In this document: one piece after another, positions 1-10,781 of the stretch
How the letters are laid out: each line of letters begins with the position of its first letter
Numbering within the stretch: the stretch's first letter is position 1
Source: Methylobacterium sp. Leaf99
GTDB lineage: Bacteria > Pseudomonadota > Alphaproteobacteria > Rhizobiales > Beijerinckiaceae
NCBI RefSeq assembly: GCF_001422375.1
Contig: NZ_LMMU01000001.1
Coordinates: forward strand, 310,223 to 374,222
Length of the DNA: 64,000 nt
Direction of reading: 5' to 3'
Program-made: the position numbers and the translations under genes
The notes under the pieces: generated by a model
The model's database searches: none
The model's input: the letters and a program-made list of their open reading frames with translations, nothing else
What the model was told of the DNA's origin: nothing

Positions 1-1
1 C

Positions 2-1147
2 ATCGACAACCTGCTGCCGGCCTTTCCCGAGATCCAGGCACAATTCGGGGTGGCCGATCCCAACCGGCTGCAATGGCTGATCTACGTCTACATGCTGGGC
101 TTCGGCGCGGCGCAGATCGTCTATGGGCCCCTGTCGGACAGCTACGGACGGCGTCCGGTGCTGCTGGCGAGCCTCGCCATCTACGTCGCTGGCACGGTGC
201 TCGCCATGGTGGCCCCCTCCTTCGCCTGGCTGCTCGCGGCGCGCGTCATCCAGGGCATCGGCGCCGCCGGCGGCCGGGTGCTGTCCACGGCCATCGTGCG
301 CGACCGCTTCGCCGGGCGCGAGATGGCGAGCGTGATGTCGCTCGTGATGATGGTGTTCCTCATCGTGCCGATGATCGCACCGGCCATCGGCGGGGCGATG
401 CTGCTGCTCGGCTCGTGGCACTACGTCTTCGTGTCGATGCTGGTCCTCGCCGGCCTCCTCGTGGCGTGGTTCTCCGCCCGGATGCCCGAGACCCTGCATC
501 CGCAGGACCGGCGCCCGTTCTCCCTCGCGGCCGTGGGGCAGGCGGTGTCCTTGACCTTCCGCAACCGCGTGGCGGTCGGCTACGCCACGGCGCTCGGTCT
601 GCTGACGGGCTGCATCATGGGCTATGTCGGCTCGGCCCAGCAGGTGTTCGATACGGGCCTCTACCACCTCGGCGCCCTGTTCCCCCTCGCCTTCGGACTC
701 GTGGCCGGCGCCATGGGAGCCGCGACCCTGGTCAACGCCCGCCTCGTGCGCCGCCTCGGCATGCGGCCGCTGTCGCATGCCGGGCTGACCGCCTTCGTCG
801 TCGTCGCAGTGGTCCAGGTGATGGCGGCGCTCGCCTATGGCGGCCGCCCACCCCTCGGGCTGTTCCTCGGGGTTCTCGCCGCCAACCAGTTCCTCCTCAG
901 CTTCGCCATGCCGAACTTCAACGCCCTGGCGCTCCAGCCCCTCGGCGAGATCGCCGGGACGGCCTCGTCCTTCCTCGGCTTCTACACGACGATTCTGGGC
1001 GCCCTGTGCGGCTTCCTCATCGGCCAGGCCTTCGACGGGACGGTGCTGCCCATCGGCCTCGGCTATGCCGGGCTCGGGGGCCTCGCCCTCCTCGTCGTCG
1101 CCTGGACGGAGCACGGGCGCCTGTACCGCGGCGGCGTGTCGGGCTGA
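2..1147 (+). CDS. Bcr/CflA-type MFS drug-efflux transporter (5' partial)
   Basis: This is an inner-membrane major facilitator protein. The reading frame is open from base 2, so the true start lies just left of the window and probably about 20 residues are missing. About 381 residues are visible, close to the roughly 400 usual for the family. MFS motif A (GPLSDSYGRRPVLL) lies in the loop between helices 2 and 3. It is followed by a helix-4 Arg motif (ARVIQGIGAAGG) and a proline/glycine-rich helix 5 (MIAPAIGG), as in proton-coupled drug antiporters. The remaining residues form hydrophobic segments with short loops. These features favour the 12-helix Bcr/CflA group. The substrate cannot be read from sequence. 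The next gene starts 70 bases downstream on the same strand. Confidence 0.85.
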   Translation: MDNLLPAFPEIQAQFGVADPNRLQWLIYVYMLGFGAAQIVYGPLSDSYGRRPVLLASLAIYVAGTVLAMVAPSFAWLLAARVIQGIGAAGGRVLSTAIVRDRFAGREMASVMSLVMMVFLIVPMIAPAIGGAMLLLGSWHYVFVSMLVLAGLLVAWFSARMPETLHPQDRRPFSLAAVGQAVSLTFRNRVAVGYATALGLLTGCIMGYVGSAQQVFDTGLYHLGALFPLAFGLVAGAMGAATLVNARLVRRLGMRPLSHAGLTAFVVVAVVQVMAALAYGGRPPLGLFLGVLAANQFLLSFAMPNFNALALQPLGEIAGTASSFLGFYTTILGALCGFLIGQAFDGTVLPIGLGYAGLGGLALLVVAWTEHGRLYRGGVSG

Positions 1148-1217
1148 CGGGCTTAACCCGGTCTTCAGGCCCTCGGGACATGGTTTGTTCTCCCAGCGAC
1201 CAGATGGAGCCTCCGAC

Positions 1218-1730
1218 GTGACCGGCCGTACCCAAGACGGAGCGCTTCTCCTTGCGCGCCTCCTCCTCGCCGCCGCCCTGCTGCCGACGGGCATCGCCCG
1301 GGCCCTGAACGTCTCGGGCTTCGCCCTGACCCTCGCCGGAACCGGCCTGCCCGCGCCGAACCTCTTGGCGACGGCCGCCGTAATGGTGCAGGTGTTCGGA
1401 CCCCTGGCCCTCATCCTCGGAGTCCTGCCGCGGATCACCGGGCTCATGCTGGCGGTGTTCGCCGTGGTCATGGCCGTGCTGCTGCACCCGTTCTGGCAGT
1501 TTTCCGGTCCGACGGCGGTGGCCGAACGGACCCTGATGCTCGCGGATCTCGGCCTCGCCGGGGGCTTTCTGATGGTCGCGATGACGGGCCCCGGCGCCTG
1601 GTCGTGGCAGGGCTGGCGGCAGGGCGCCCGTGCCCAGGCAAAGCCGGCCTCCGCCCGGACGACCACGCCGAAATCGGCCGCGCGGCCGAAGCGCCCGGCC
1701 GGCCGGGCTTCCACCCGCGCGGCGGCCTAG
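1218..1730 (+). CDS. DoxX-family membrane protein
   Basis: This encodes a 170-residue membrane protein with four hydrophobic segments. The first begins near residue 10 with the LLLARLLLAAALLPTGIARA stretch that opens DoxX/DoxD-like proteins, and the pair LHPFW occurs near residue 90. A basic, Ala/Pro-rich tail of about 40 residues (many Lys-Pro and Arg pairs) follows and is probably cytoplasmic and disordered. The GTG at 1218 was chosen because an ATG just upstream at 1205 is out of frame and hits a stop after five codons, and because translation from 1218 begins directly before helix 1. The gene ends 2 bases from the end of the convergent MFS gene. DoxX proteins are loosely tied to thiol or redox stress; no specific role can be inferred. 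Confidence 0.7.
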   Translation: MTGRTQDGALLLARLLLAAALLPTGIARALNVSGFALTLAGTGLPAPNLLATAAVMVQVFGPLALILGVLPRITGLMLAVFAVVMAVLLHPFWQFSGPTAVAERTLMLADLGLAGGFLMVAMTGPGAWSWQGWRQGARAQAKPASARTTTPKSAARPKRPAGRASTRAAA

Positions 1731-1731
1731 A

Positions 1732-3174
1732 TCAGGGCGCCGGTGCGACCCGGCGCTGACCTGACACCTCCGCTCCGGCATCCGGGGCGAGGCGCCGGAA
1801 GGCGAAGACCGACAGGACCGAGATCGCCGCCACCGCGAAGAAGGCCGGGCCGAAATCCTCCGCCTGGATCGCCGTGCGCCCGTGCCAGCCCGCGGCCCCC
1901 TCCAGGGCGAGGGCCCCGAGGGAGACGCCGAGGCTGAGCGACAATTGCTGGGCGACGCTGGCGAGGCTCGTACCGGCGCTCATGTCCCGTGGCTCGAGGT
2001 CGGCATACGCGATGGCGTTGACGCAGGTGAACTGGAGCGAGCGCACGCAGCCCCCGAGCAGCAGGGTGCAGACGATGATCGCGTGCGGGGTCTCGGCCGT
2101 GAACAGGCCGTTCACCGCGAGGAAGCCCGAGGCGACCACCGCATTGACGAGCATCACCCGGCGAAAGCCGTAGGCGCGCAGGATGCGCGGTCCGATGAGC
2201 TTGATGAGGAGCGCACCGGCGGCGGCGGCGAAGGTGAGCAGGCCCGATTGTAGCGGATCGAGGCCGAACCCGATCTGCAGCATCAGCGGCAGCAGGAACG
2301 GGATCGCCCCCGTGCCGATGCGGAACAGGCTTCCCCCCGTGACCGCAGCACGAAACGTGGGATAGCGCAGGAGATCGAGGCGGATCACCGGATGCGGCAC
2401 CCGGCGCGAATGCCCGACATAGAGGGTCAGCAGGACGAGGCCGGCGGCGAGGCACCCCCACGAGACGCCGTCGGGCAGCAGGTGGCGGCCCGTCGAAGCG
2501 AGCCCGAGCATCAGGGTCGCGAGCCCCAGGCCCGAGAGCAGGAACCCGACGAGGTCGAGGGGCGGCCGCTCGGCCTCGCGCACGTTCTCGAAGTACACGC
2601 TCGCGAGCGCGATGCCGGCGAGCCCGATGGGAATGTTGATGAGGAAGATCCAGCGCCAGTCGAGGTAGGTCGTGATCAGGCCGCCCAGGGGCGGTCCCAT
2701 GATCGGACCGATCAGGGCGGGGATCGTGAGGTAGGCGAGGGCACTGACGAGTTCGCTCTTCGGCACGCTGCGCAGGATGACGAGACGACCCACCGGCACC
2801 ATCATCGCGCCGCCCAGCCCCTGGAAGAACCGGGCGGCGACGAAGCCCATGAGCGAATCGGAAGCCGCGCAGGCGAGCGAGCCGGCCATGAACACGCCGA
2901 GCGCCACTCGGAACACCGTGCGGGCACCGTAACGATCGGCCATCCAGCCGCTGATGGGAATGAAGATCGCGAGGCTGACGAGATAGGCCGTGAGCGCGAG
3001 CTTGAGGGCGATCGGGTCCTCGCCGAGGCTTCTGGCGATCGCCGGCAGAGCCGTGGCGATCACCGTCGCGTCGGTGTTCTCCATGAACAGGGCCGTCGCG
3101 ACGACGAGGGGGACGATCTGGGACGGACGCATCGGAGGGCAACAAGTCCGTTGAGCGTGGTTCGGTTGCGTCAC
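1732..3174 (-). CDS. DHA2-type MFS multidrug transporter (EmrB/QacA-like)
   Basis: This is a 480-residue inner-membrane transporter with about 14 hydrophobic segments, the length and pattern of the DHA2 drug:proton antiporters. Motif A appears as GWMADRYGARTVF between helices 2 and 3. A helix-4 arginine motif (ARFFQGLGGAMMVP) follows, and the antiporter motif C (ALIGPIMGPPLGG) lies in helix 5. The N-terminus carries an acidic intramembrane residue (ENTDATVIATALPAI), typical of the group. An alternative ATG at 3132 (MRPSQIVPL) would remove 14 polar residues and may be the real start. There is no adjacent membrane-fusion (EmrA) gene, so it probably acts alone in the inner membrane. Substrate unknown. 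Confidence 0.85.
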   Translation of the reverse strand: MTQPNHAQRTCCPPMRPSQIVPLVVATALFMENTDATVIATALPAIARSLGEDPIALKLALTAYLVSLAIFIPISGWMADRYGARTVFRVALGVFMAGSLACAASDSLMGFVAARFFQGLGGAMMVPVGRLVILRSVPKSELVSALAYLTIPALIGPIMGPPLGGLITTYLDWRWIFLINIPIGLAGIALASVYFENVREAERPPLDLVGFLLSGLGLATLMLGLASTGRHLLPDGVSWGCLAAGLVLLTLYVGHSRRVPHPVIRLDLLRYPTFRAAVTGGSLFRIGTGAIPFLLPLMLQIGFGLDPLQSGLLTFAAAAGALLIKLIGPRILRAYGFRRVMLVNAVVASGFLAVNGLFTAETPHAIIVCTLLLGGCVRSLQFTCVNAIAYADLEPRDMSAGTSLASVAQQLSLSLGVSLGALALEGAAGWHGRTAIQAEDFGPAFFAVAAISVLSVFAFRRLAPDAGAEVSGQRRVAPAP

Positions 3175-3439
3175 TTCAAAGAAAAAGCCGCGGTTGAACA
3201 GACGATGTGCGGTTCCGCCCTGGAGTTCGCGTTGACGGAGCCCAAGGCACGGCCCCGAGAGCGTGGCGCTTGCGCCACACGCGGCGGTTACGACGGGCCG
3301 CGCCGGCGCGAGTGCCTTTCCACAGGGTCGCCGCCGCCGCTAAGCTGTTCCCAACACGGACCGGCTGGTGCCGTTCGTGGGCATGCCTGCCCCGGATACG
3401 CCAGACCCGTCGTTCCCGTTCTTCCGTCAAGGTTCCTGG
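3175..3439. promoter_or_regulatory. Divergent intergenic region between MFS gene and lipoprotein gene
   Basis: About 265 bases separate the minus-strand MFS gene from the plus-strand lipoprotein gene. The region contains one clear dyad at 3263-3278 (GTGGCGC, 2-base spacer, GCGCCAC), which could be a repressor site or a short hairpin. No gene and no convincing -35/-10 pair was recognised. Confidence 0.35.
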
Positions 3440-4324
3440 ATGCCCTCGCGCTTCGAACGTCGTCTCAGGGTGCCGGGCATGACTGCCGGCCTCGCCCTGC
3501 TGCTCGCCATGGCCGGCTGCGGCACGGTCCTTCTCAATGATTCCGGGTCGCTCACCCGCTACGACCGCCTCGTGAGCAGCGACGAGGTTGCTACCCGGGC
3601 AAAGCTCTACATCGACCGCACGGCCACGGCCGGAGCCCGCACGGTGCGGATCATCCCGACGACGTTCTCCGAGGCCGTTTCCGGCCCCGGCCTGACGCCC
3701 GTCGAGCGCCGTCTCGTGGCCAACGCGGCCGACCGTGCGCTCTGCTACGAACTGTCCCTGCGCTACGACGTAGTCTCGGGCCGCAAGGCGGATCTGACCG
3801 TGCGCGCCGCGGTGACCCGCGTCGAACTCACCGGCTTGCCCGCGGCGGGCGCCACCATCGCCACCTCGGCCGGTGTCAGCATCGCCTCGCAGGTCGGCGT
3901 GGGCTTCGCGACGTCCGTCGGTCGCGTGCCGATCCCGCGCATTCCCATCGGTCTCGGCAGCATCACCATCGAGGCCGAAGCCCTCGACGGGCGTCACGAG
4001 CAGCGCGCCGCCATGGTGTGGGGCGGGGCCTCCAACTCGTTCACGAGCCAGCCCCGGTTCTCGCCCATCAGCGATGCCTACGATCTCGCCGGCGAATTCG
4101 GCCAGGACTGGGGCGGCTACCTCGCCACCGGCGTCGATCCGTTCAAGGCGCCCCTCGCCATCCCGAACTACGACCGCATCCGCATCACCACCCTGGGCGA
4201 GGCACCCCTCGACCCGGATTGCGAGGCTTTCGGCCGCGCGCCGGGCATCGACGGCATCCTGGCGGACTATATCGGCCTGCCGCCGGAATACACCGACAAG
4301 GGTCCCGCCGCCCCCGTCAACTGA
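3440..4324 (+). CDS. Putative outer-membrane or periplasmic lipoprotein (DUF3313-like)
   Basis: This encodes a 294-residue protein with a lipoprotein signal peptide: a basic N-terminus, a hydrophobic core and the lipobox LAMAGC, with the lipidated Cys at residue 27. The ATG at 3440 has AAGG seven bases upstream; an earlier ATG at 3368 would add 24 residues with no signal character. The mature part begins with a GSLTRYDRLVSS segment and an alternating hydrophobic pattern that resembles DUF3313 lipoproteins. A glycine/alanine-rich middle (about residues 140-180) looks like a small amphiphilic insertion or glycine-zipper-like stretch. Function is unknown. The assignment to DUF3313 is by general resemblance only. 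Confidence 0.7.
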   Translation: MPSRFERRLRVPGMTAGLALLLAMAGCGTVLLNDSGSLTRYDRLVSSDEVATRAKLYIDRTATAGARTVRIIPTTFSEAVSGPGLTPVERRLVANAADRALCYELSLRYDVVSGRKADLTVRAAVTRVELTGLPAAGATIATSAGVSIASQVGVGFATSVGRVPIPRIPIGLGSITIEAEALDGRHEQRAAMVWGGASNSFTSQPRFSPISDAYDLAGEFGQDWGGYLATGVDPFKAPLAIPNYDRIRITTLGEAPLDPDCEAFGRAPGIDGILADYIGLPPEYTDKGPAAPVN

Positions 4325-5991
<1,667 letters not shown>

Positions 5992-6025
5992 ACGTGGCCT
6001 GAGACCGGGTCCGATCCGCCATCAT

Positions 6026-6057
6026 CCCGCGCCCCAAGGGGCGCGGGACTCTTCTTC
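6026..6057 (+). terminator. Rho-independent terminator-like hairpin after guaB
   Basis: The arms CCCGCGCCCC and GGGGCGCGGG are perfectly complementary and are separated by AA. A pyrimidine-rich tail (ACTCTTCTTCC) follows. The hairpin starts 35 bases after the guaB stop codon. Confidence 0.7.
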
Positions 6058-6060
6058 CGC

Positions 6061-6495
6061 GTGAACCGCCCGACCATGACCGTCCAAGCCATCCTCGCTC
6101 CGGTCTTCGTACAGGTTCTGCTCACCTTCGCGCTCGGGGTGTGGATGGGGCGCGTCCGGTTCGCCGCCGTGAGCGCCGGCGGCGTCAAGGTCGGTGACAT
6201 CGCCCTCGGACAGAAGGCGTGGCCGGCCCGCGCCCAGCAGGCGGCCAACGCCTACGCGAACCAATTCGAACTGCCGGTGCTGTTCTACGCCCTCGTGCCC
6301 CTGGCGTTCGCCACCCGGAAGGCGGACCTATTCTTCGTAGTGCTGGCCTGGATGTTCGTCGCGACCCGGATCGTCCATGCGGGGGTCTTCATCACCACGA
6401 ACCATGTCCCGTATCGGTTTCGCGCCTTCGTCGCCGGCGTCGTGGTGCTGCTCGTGATGTGGGTGGTGTTCGCGGTACGCCTTCTGGCAAGCTGA
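6061..6495 (+). CDS. MAPEG-family membrane protein
   Basis: This encodes a 144-residue protein with four hydrophobic segments and the pattern of membrane-associated proteins in eicosanoid and glutathione metabolism. A first helix is followed by a loop with QKAWPARAQQAANAYANQFE, then the second helix begins at LPVLFYALVPLAF. The Asn/Gln/Glu of the loop (NQFE) is the conserved MAPEG signature and in eukaryotic members contacts glutathione. The GTG at 6061 was used; the ATG at 6076 is an equally possible start and would remove five residues. Bacterial MAPEG proteins are mostly uncharacterised, so no enzymatic role is assigned. Confidence 0.75.
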   Translation: MNRPTMTVQAILAPVFVQVLLTFALGVWMGRVRFAAVSAGGVKVGDIALGQKAWPARAQQAANAYANQFELPVLFYALVPLAFATRKADLFFVVLAWMFVATRIVHAGVFITTNHVPYRFRAFVAGVVVLLVMWVVFAVRLLAS

Positions 6496-6544
6496 CGGCG
6501 TTGGGATCGTCCCGGATAGAATCGAACTGAAAAAGGATCGTCCC

Positions 6545-7489
6545 ATGCGCGTACTCGTCGTCGGCGCCGGTGCCACCGGTGGTTATTTCGGTGCCCGGCT
6601 GGCCGAGATCGGTCGGGACGTGACTTTCCTCGTGCGCCCGGCACGCGCGGACAAACTCGCAGCCGACGGGCTCAACGTGAAGAGCCCGCACGGCGACCTG
6701 ACGATCCCGGCGCCCAAGACCGTCACGGCGGCCGGTTTGGACGCGGCGGGCGGTTTCGACCTCGTGTTCCTGAGCTGCAAGGCCTACGACCTCGACGGAG
6801 CGCTGGCCGATGTCGCCCCCGCCATCGGGCCGGAGACGGCGATCCTGCCCGTCCTCAACGGCATGCGCCACCTCGATGCCCTCGATGCCCGGTTCGGTTC
6901 GGAACGCATCCTCGGCGGCACCTGCGCCATCGCGGCGACGCTGGGGTCCGACGGCACCGTCCATCAGATGAACGACCTGCACACCCTGACCTACGGCGAG
7001 CGCGACGGCAGCCTGTCGCCCCGCATCGAGGCCATCGACGGCCTGATGCAGGGGGCCACCTTCGAACCGCGCCTCAGCCGGTCGATGGTCCTGGAAATGT
7101 GGGAGAAGTGGACGTTCCTCGCGACGCTGGCCGGCTCGACCTGCCTCATGCGGGCCACCATCGGCGACATCGTCGCCGCCCCCGGCGGGCGGGCCTTCAT
7201 CGAAGCTCTGCTGGAGGAATGCCGGAGCATCGCTGAGCAGGCCGGCCACGCCCCCCGAGAAAAGTTCGTGGAGCGCACCCGCGCGACCCTGACGGCGGAA
7301 GGCTCGGGCTTCACCGCCTCGATGCTGCGCGACATCGAGAACGGCGCGCGGATCGAGGCCGACCAGATCATCGGCGATCTCGTCGCGCGGGCGCCCGACG
7401 CGGCCGGGCATCCCCTGCTCGACCGCGTCCTGACGCACGTGAAGGCCTACGAAGCGCGGCGCGCCCGCGAGGCGGCGAAGGCTCAGTAG
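6545..7489 (+). CDS. panE: Ketopantoate reductase family protein (2-dehydropantoate 2-reductase)
   Basis: The predicted reaction is NADPH-dependent reduction of 2-dehydropantoate to pantoate, in pantothenate and coenzyme A synthesis. The 314-residue protein opens with the Rossmann motif GAGATGGYFGARLAEIG. The catalytic Lys region SCKAYDLDGAL lies near residue 80, and the Asn-containing segment PVLNGMRHLD near residue 102 matches family active-site positions. The C-terminal helical domain has the expected SMLRDIENGARIEADQIIG sequence. PanE homologues often occur as several paralogues, so this copy may act on another 2-keto acid. The gene ends with a 7-base convergent overlap with the small lipoprotein gene. 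Confidence 0.85.
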   Translation: MRVLVVGAGATGGYFGARLAEIGRDVTFLVRPARADKLAADGLNVKSPHGDLTIPAPKTVTAAGLDAAGGFDLVFLSCKAYDLDGALADVAPAIGPETAILPVLNGMRHLDALDARFGSERILGGTCAIAATLGSDGTVHQMNDLHTLTYGERDGSLSPRIEAIDGLMQGATFEPRLSRSMVLEMWEKWTFLATLAGSTCLMRATIGDIVAAPGGRAFIEALLEECRSIAEQAGHAPREKFVERTRATLTAEGSGFTASMLRDIENGARIEADQIIGDLVARAPDAAGHPLLDRVLTHVKAYEARRAREAAKAQ

Positions 7490-7662
7490 CGCGGGCCGGG
7501 CGGCGGGGGCGGGGGCGGGGGCGGGTTGCCGTATTCGAGCTGCGTCTTCGCGTCGAGGCGGCGCGGCGGCGGTGTCGGATCGATGGCGGCCGGGGCGGTC
7601 GCGCAAGCGGCGACGAGAAGCATCACGAGGCCGGCGAGGCCGAGATGGATGACGGGGGGCAT
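7483..7662 (-). CDS. Small proline-rich lipoprotein
   Basis: This is a predicted 59-residue lipoprotein. The ATG at 7662 is followed by a hydrophobic signal segment and the lipobox LVAAC. The mature peptide is about 35 residues long, Pro-rich, and ends in a run of nine prolines followed by GPRY. Such small Pro-rich lipoproteins are common and poorly understood in Methylobacterium-like genomes. A longer frame upstream to 7713 lacks signal character. The gene overlaps the panE stop by 7 bases tail to tail. Function unknown. Confidence 0.5.
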   Translation of the reverse strand: MPPVIHLGLAGLVMLLVAACATAPAAIDPTPPPRRLDAKTQLEYGNPPPPPPPPPGPRY

Positions 7663-7811
7663 GGCGTTCTCTAAAGCTCCGGGCACCAATCGCTGCGGCC
7701 CCGCCCTCGACATGCCCGTCGATCGCGCCGGAAGCTCGACCGTATTGTGACCGGGCCCGCCTCAAGCGTGGCCGTATCGCGGCACGTGCCGCAACTCGAA
7801 GGACCTTTGCC

Positions 7812-9119
7812 CTGACGCCCCCCGCACGCCTTTCCGCCGCCATCGAAGTCCTCGCCGACATCGCCGGACGCCGCCGCCCCGCCGCCGACGCCCTGAAGGA
7901 CTGGGGCCTCGCCCACCGCTTCGCCGGCTCGGGCGACCGCGCGGCCATCGCCAGCCTCGTCTACGACGCCCTGCGCCGGCGCGCCTCGGCCGCCTGGATC
8001 ATGGACGACGACAGCCCGCGCGCCCTCGTCATCGGCATGCTGCGCCTTCAGCACGGCCTTGCGGCCCCCACCATCGCGGGCCTGTTCTCGGGCGAGCGCT
8101 TCGCGCCGGAGCCCCTGTCCGACCACGAGCGCGCCCGCCTCACCGACGCGACCCTGGCGCAGGCCCCCGACCACGTCGCCGGCGACGTGCCCGAATGGGT
8201 GCTTCCCGCTCTGGCGGCGACCTTCGGTGGTGCCCTGCTCGAAGAGTTGCGGGCGCTGGGGCGGCGTGCACCCCTCGACATCCGAATCAACACGCTGAAG
8301 CACGATCGTGAATCGGCGATGGCGGGCCTGACGCATCTGGCCCCGGCGACGACACCCCACGCCCCCAACGGCCTGCGCATCCCCATCGGCGAGGACGGGC
8401 GCGGCCCCGCCCTCCATGTCGAGCCGGAGTTTCTCGACGGCTGGTACGAGATCCAGGACGAGGGCTCGCAGCTCGCGAGCCTGCTCTCCGGCGCGCGGCC
8501 GGGCGAGACCGTGGTCGACCTCTGCGCGGGCGGCGGCGGCAAGACCCTGAGCCTCGCCGCGATGATGAACAACGACGGCCGGCTGGTGGCCAGCGACGAC
8601 GATCCGCGCCGCCTCGCTCCCATCCACGAGCGCCTGCGCCGGGCCGGGGCGAAGGCCGAGATCCGCACCCCGCGCGGCGGCCGGGCTCGGACCGACGTCC
8701 TCGGCGACCTCGACGGCACCGCCGACCGCGTCCTCGTCGACGCGCCCTGCACGGGCTCCGGCACCTGGCGGCGCAACCCCGACGCGAAGTGGCGGATGCG
8801 GCCCGGCGCGCTCGCCGCCCGCGTCAACGAGCAGGCGGCGGTCCTAGACCGGGCCGCCGGGTTGGTGCGGTCCGGGGGGCGTATCACCTACGTCACCTGC
8901 TCCCTACTCCCGGAGGAAAACGATGCCGCCGTGGCCGGCTTCCTCGCCCGCACGGGCGGGACGTTCGCCGTCGTGCCGGCGAAGGACGTGGTGGCGGTGC
9001 AGAAGCCCGATCTGGCGCCGTTCCTGCGCTTCACCGGGCACGGTCTGCAGATGAGTCCGGCCCTCACGGGGACGGATGGCTTCTACGTCGCCACCCTGGA
9101 ACGTCGCCCTGCCGGCTGA
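7812..9119 (+). CDS. RsmB/NOP-family rRNA (cytosine-5)-methyltransferase with a CTG start codon
   Basis: This SAM-dependent RNA m5C methyltransferase probably modifies 16S rRNA. The SAM motif VVDLCAGGGGKTL lies near residue 235. Both catalytic cysteines are visible: the motif IV Pro-Cys in VDAPCTGSGTWRRNPD and the motif VI Thr-Cys in TYVTCSLLPEEND. From the first in-frame ATG (8001) the protein lacks its NusB-like N-terminus. Translating from CTG at 7812 adds 63 residues (beginning TPPARLSAAIEVLADI) that match the expected helical N-terminus. AAGGA at 7799-7803 sits eight bases before that CTG. No ATG, GTG or TTG occurs in frame between the preceding stop and 8001, so CTG initiation is the most economical reading. 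The predicted length is 435 residues. Confidence 0.85.
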   Translation: MTPPARLSAAIEVLADIAGRRRPAADALKDWGLAHRFAGSGDRAAIASLVYDALRRRASAAWIMDDDSPRALVIGMLRLQHGLAAPTIAGLFSGERFAPEPLSDHERARLTDATLAQAPDHVAGDVPEWVLPALAATFGGALLEELRALGRRAPLDIRINTLKHDRESAMAGLTHLAPATTPHAPNGLRIPIGEDGRGPALHVEPEFLDGWYEIQDEGSQLASLLSGARPGETVVDLCAGGGGKTLSLAAMMNNDGRLVASDDDPRRLAPIHERLRRAGAKAEIRTPRGGRARTDVLGDLDGTADRVLVDAPCTGSGTWRRNPDAKWRMRPGALAARVNEQAAVLDRAAGLVRSGGRITYVTCSLLPEENDAAVAGFLARTGGTFAVVPAKDVVAVQKPDLAPFLRFTGHGLQMSPALTGTDGFYVATLERRPAG

Positions 9120-9206
9120 CGGCATCCCCAGACGGTTGCGGTCCATGCGGGTCGCGCCCTGACCCATCCGTTGCACCGTGCCGACGCCTCGTCTAACTCC
9201 GGTTCC

Positions 9207-10763
9207 ATGAACACCGACCACGACAAGATCCTCATCGTCGATTTCGGCTCCCAGGTGACGCAGCTCATCGCGCGGCGCGTGCGTGAGGAGGGCGTCTATT
9301 GCGAGATCGTGCCCTTCACCAAGGCGGCCGAGGCCTTCGCCGAGTCGAAGCCCAAGGGCGTCATCCTGTCGGGCGGCCCCGAATCGGTGACCACGGATGC
9401 CTCGCCGCGGACCCCGCAGGTCGTGTTCGACTCCGGCGTGCCGGTCTTCGGCATCTGCTACGGCCAGCAGACCATGGCGGCCCAGCTCGGCGGCGAGGTC
9501 GAGGCCGGCCACCACGCCGAGTTCGGCCGCGCCGAGATCGAGATCCTGTCGGATTGTCCCCTGTTCAAGGGCGTCTGGCACGTGGGCGAGCACTATCCCG
9601 TCTGGATGAGCCACGGCGACCGGGTGACGAAACTCCCCGACGGCTTCACCACCGTCGCCATGTCGAAGAACGCCCCGTTCGCGGCGGTCGCCGACGAATC
9701 GCGCAACTACTACGCGGTGCAGTTCCATCCGGAGGTGGCCCATACGCCCCACGGCGCGCTGCTGATCCGCAACTTCGTGCGCGACATCGCCGGCTGCTCC
9801 GGCGACTGGACCATGGGTGCCTACCGCGAGGAGGCCATCGCCAAGATCCGCGAGCAGGTCGGCCCCGAGAAGGTGATCTGCGGCCTGTCGGGCGGCGTCG
9901 ATTCCTCCGTCGCGGCGGTCCTCATCCACGAGGCCATCGGCGAGCAGCTCACCTGCGTGTTCGTGGACCACGGCCTGCTGCGCATGGGCGAGGCCGACGA
10001 GGTCGTGCGGCTGTTCCGCGACCACTACAACATCCCGCTGGTCCACGTTGAGGCGCAGGAACTCTTCCTCGGCGAACTCGAGGGCGTCAGCGACCCCGAG
10101 ATCAAGCGCAAGACCATCGGCCGCCTGTTCATCGACGTGTTCGATGCGGAGGCGAAGAAGATCGGCGGGGCCAAGTTCCTGGCCCAGGGCACCCTCTACC
10201 CCGACGTGATCGAGAGCGTCTCGTTCACCGGCGGTCCCTCGGTGACCATCAAGAGCCACCACAACGTCGGCGGTCTCCCCGAGCGCATGAACATGCAGCT
10301 CGTCGAGCCCTTACGCGAATTGTTCAAGGACGAGGTCCGGGTTCTCGGCAAGGAGCTCGGCCTGCCCGAGGCCTTCGTTGGGCGCCACCCCTTCCCCGGC
10401 CCCGGCCTCGCCATCCGGTGCCCCGGCACCATCACGGGCGAGAAGCTGGACGCCCTGCGGAAAGCCGACGCGATCTACCTCGACGAGATCCGCAAGGCGG
10501 GCCTCTACGACACCATCTGGCAGGCCTTCGCGGTGATCCTGCCGGTGAAGACCGTGGGCGTGATGGGCGACGGGCGCACCTACGATCACGTCTGTGCCCT
10601 GCGCGCCGTCACCTCCGTCGACGGCATGACGGCGGATTTCTATCCCTTCGACATGGCCTTCCTCGGCCGGGTCGCGACCCGCATCATCAACGAGGTCAAG
10701 GGCATCAACCGGGTGACCTACGACATCACCTCGAAGCCGCCCGGCACCATCGAGTGGGAATAG
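9207..10763 (+). CDS. guaA: GMP synthase (glutamine-hydrolysing)
   Basis: GuaA converts XMP to GMP using ATP and glutamine-derived ammonia in the cytoplasm. The 518-residue product has a class I glutamine amidotransferase domain first, with the nucleophile in [10 protein letters not shown] and the His-Glu pair in [13 protein letters not shown]. The ATP-pyrophosphatase domain follows with its P-loop [11 protein letters not shown] near residue 230. The C-terminal dimerisation domain ends in the conserved [11 protein letters not shown]. The ATG at 9207 gives the standard N-terminus; an upstream in-frame start would add 12 unconserved residues. It completes the pathway begun by guaB upstream. Confidence 0.97.
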   Translation: MNTDHDKILIVDFGSQVTQLIARRVREEGVYCEIVPFTKAAEAFAESKPKGVILSGGPESVTTDASPRTPQVVFDSGVPVFGICYGQQTMAAQLGGEVEAGHHAEFGRAEIEILSDCPLFKGVWHVGEHYPVWMSHGDRVTKLPDGFTTVAMSKNAPFAAVADESRNYYAVQFHPEVAHTPHGALLIRNFVRDIAGCSGDWTMGAYREEAIAKIREQVGPEKVICGLSGGVDSSVAAVLIHEAIGEQLTCVFVDHGLLRMGEADEVVRLFRDHYNIPLVHVEAQELFLGELEGVSDPEIKRKTIGRLFIDVFDAEAKKIGGAKFLAQGTLYPDVIESVSFTGGPSVTIKSHHNVGGLPERMNMQLVEPLRELFKDEVRVLGKELGLPEAFVGRHPFPGPGLAIRCPGTITGEKLDALRKADAIYLDEIRKAGLYDTIWQAFAVILPVKTVGVMGDGRTYDHVCALRAVTSVDGMTADFYPFDMAFLGRVATRIINEVKGINRVTYDITSKPPGTIEWE

Positions 10764-10781
10764 GCGGGCGCCGGCGACCCG

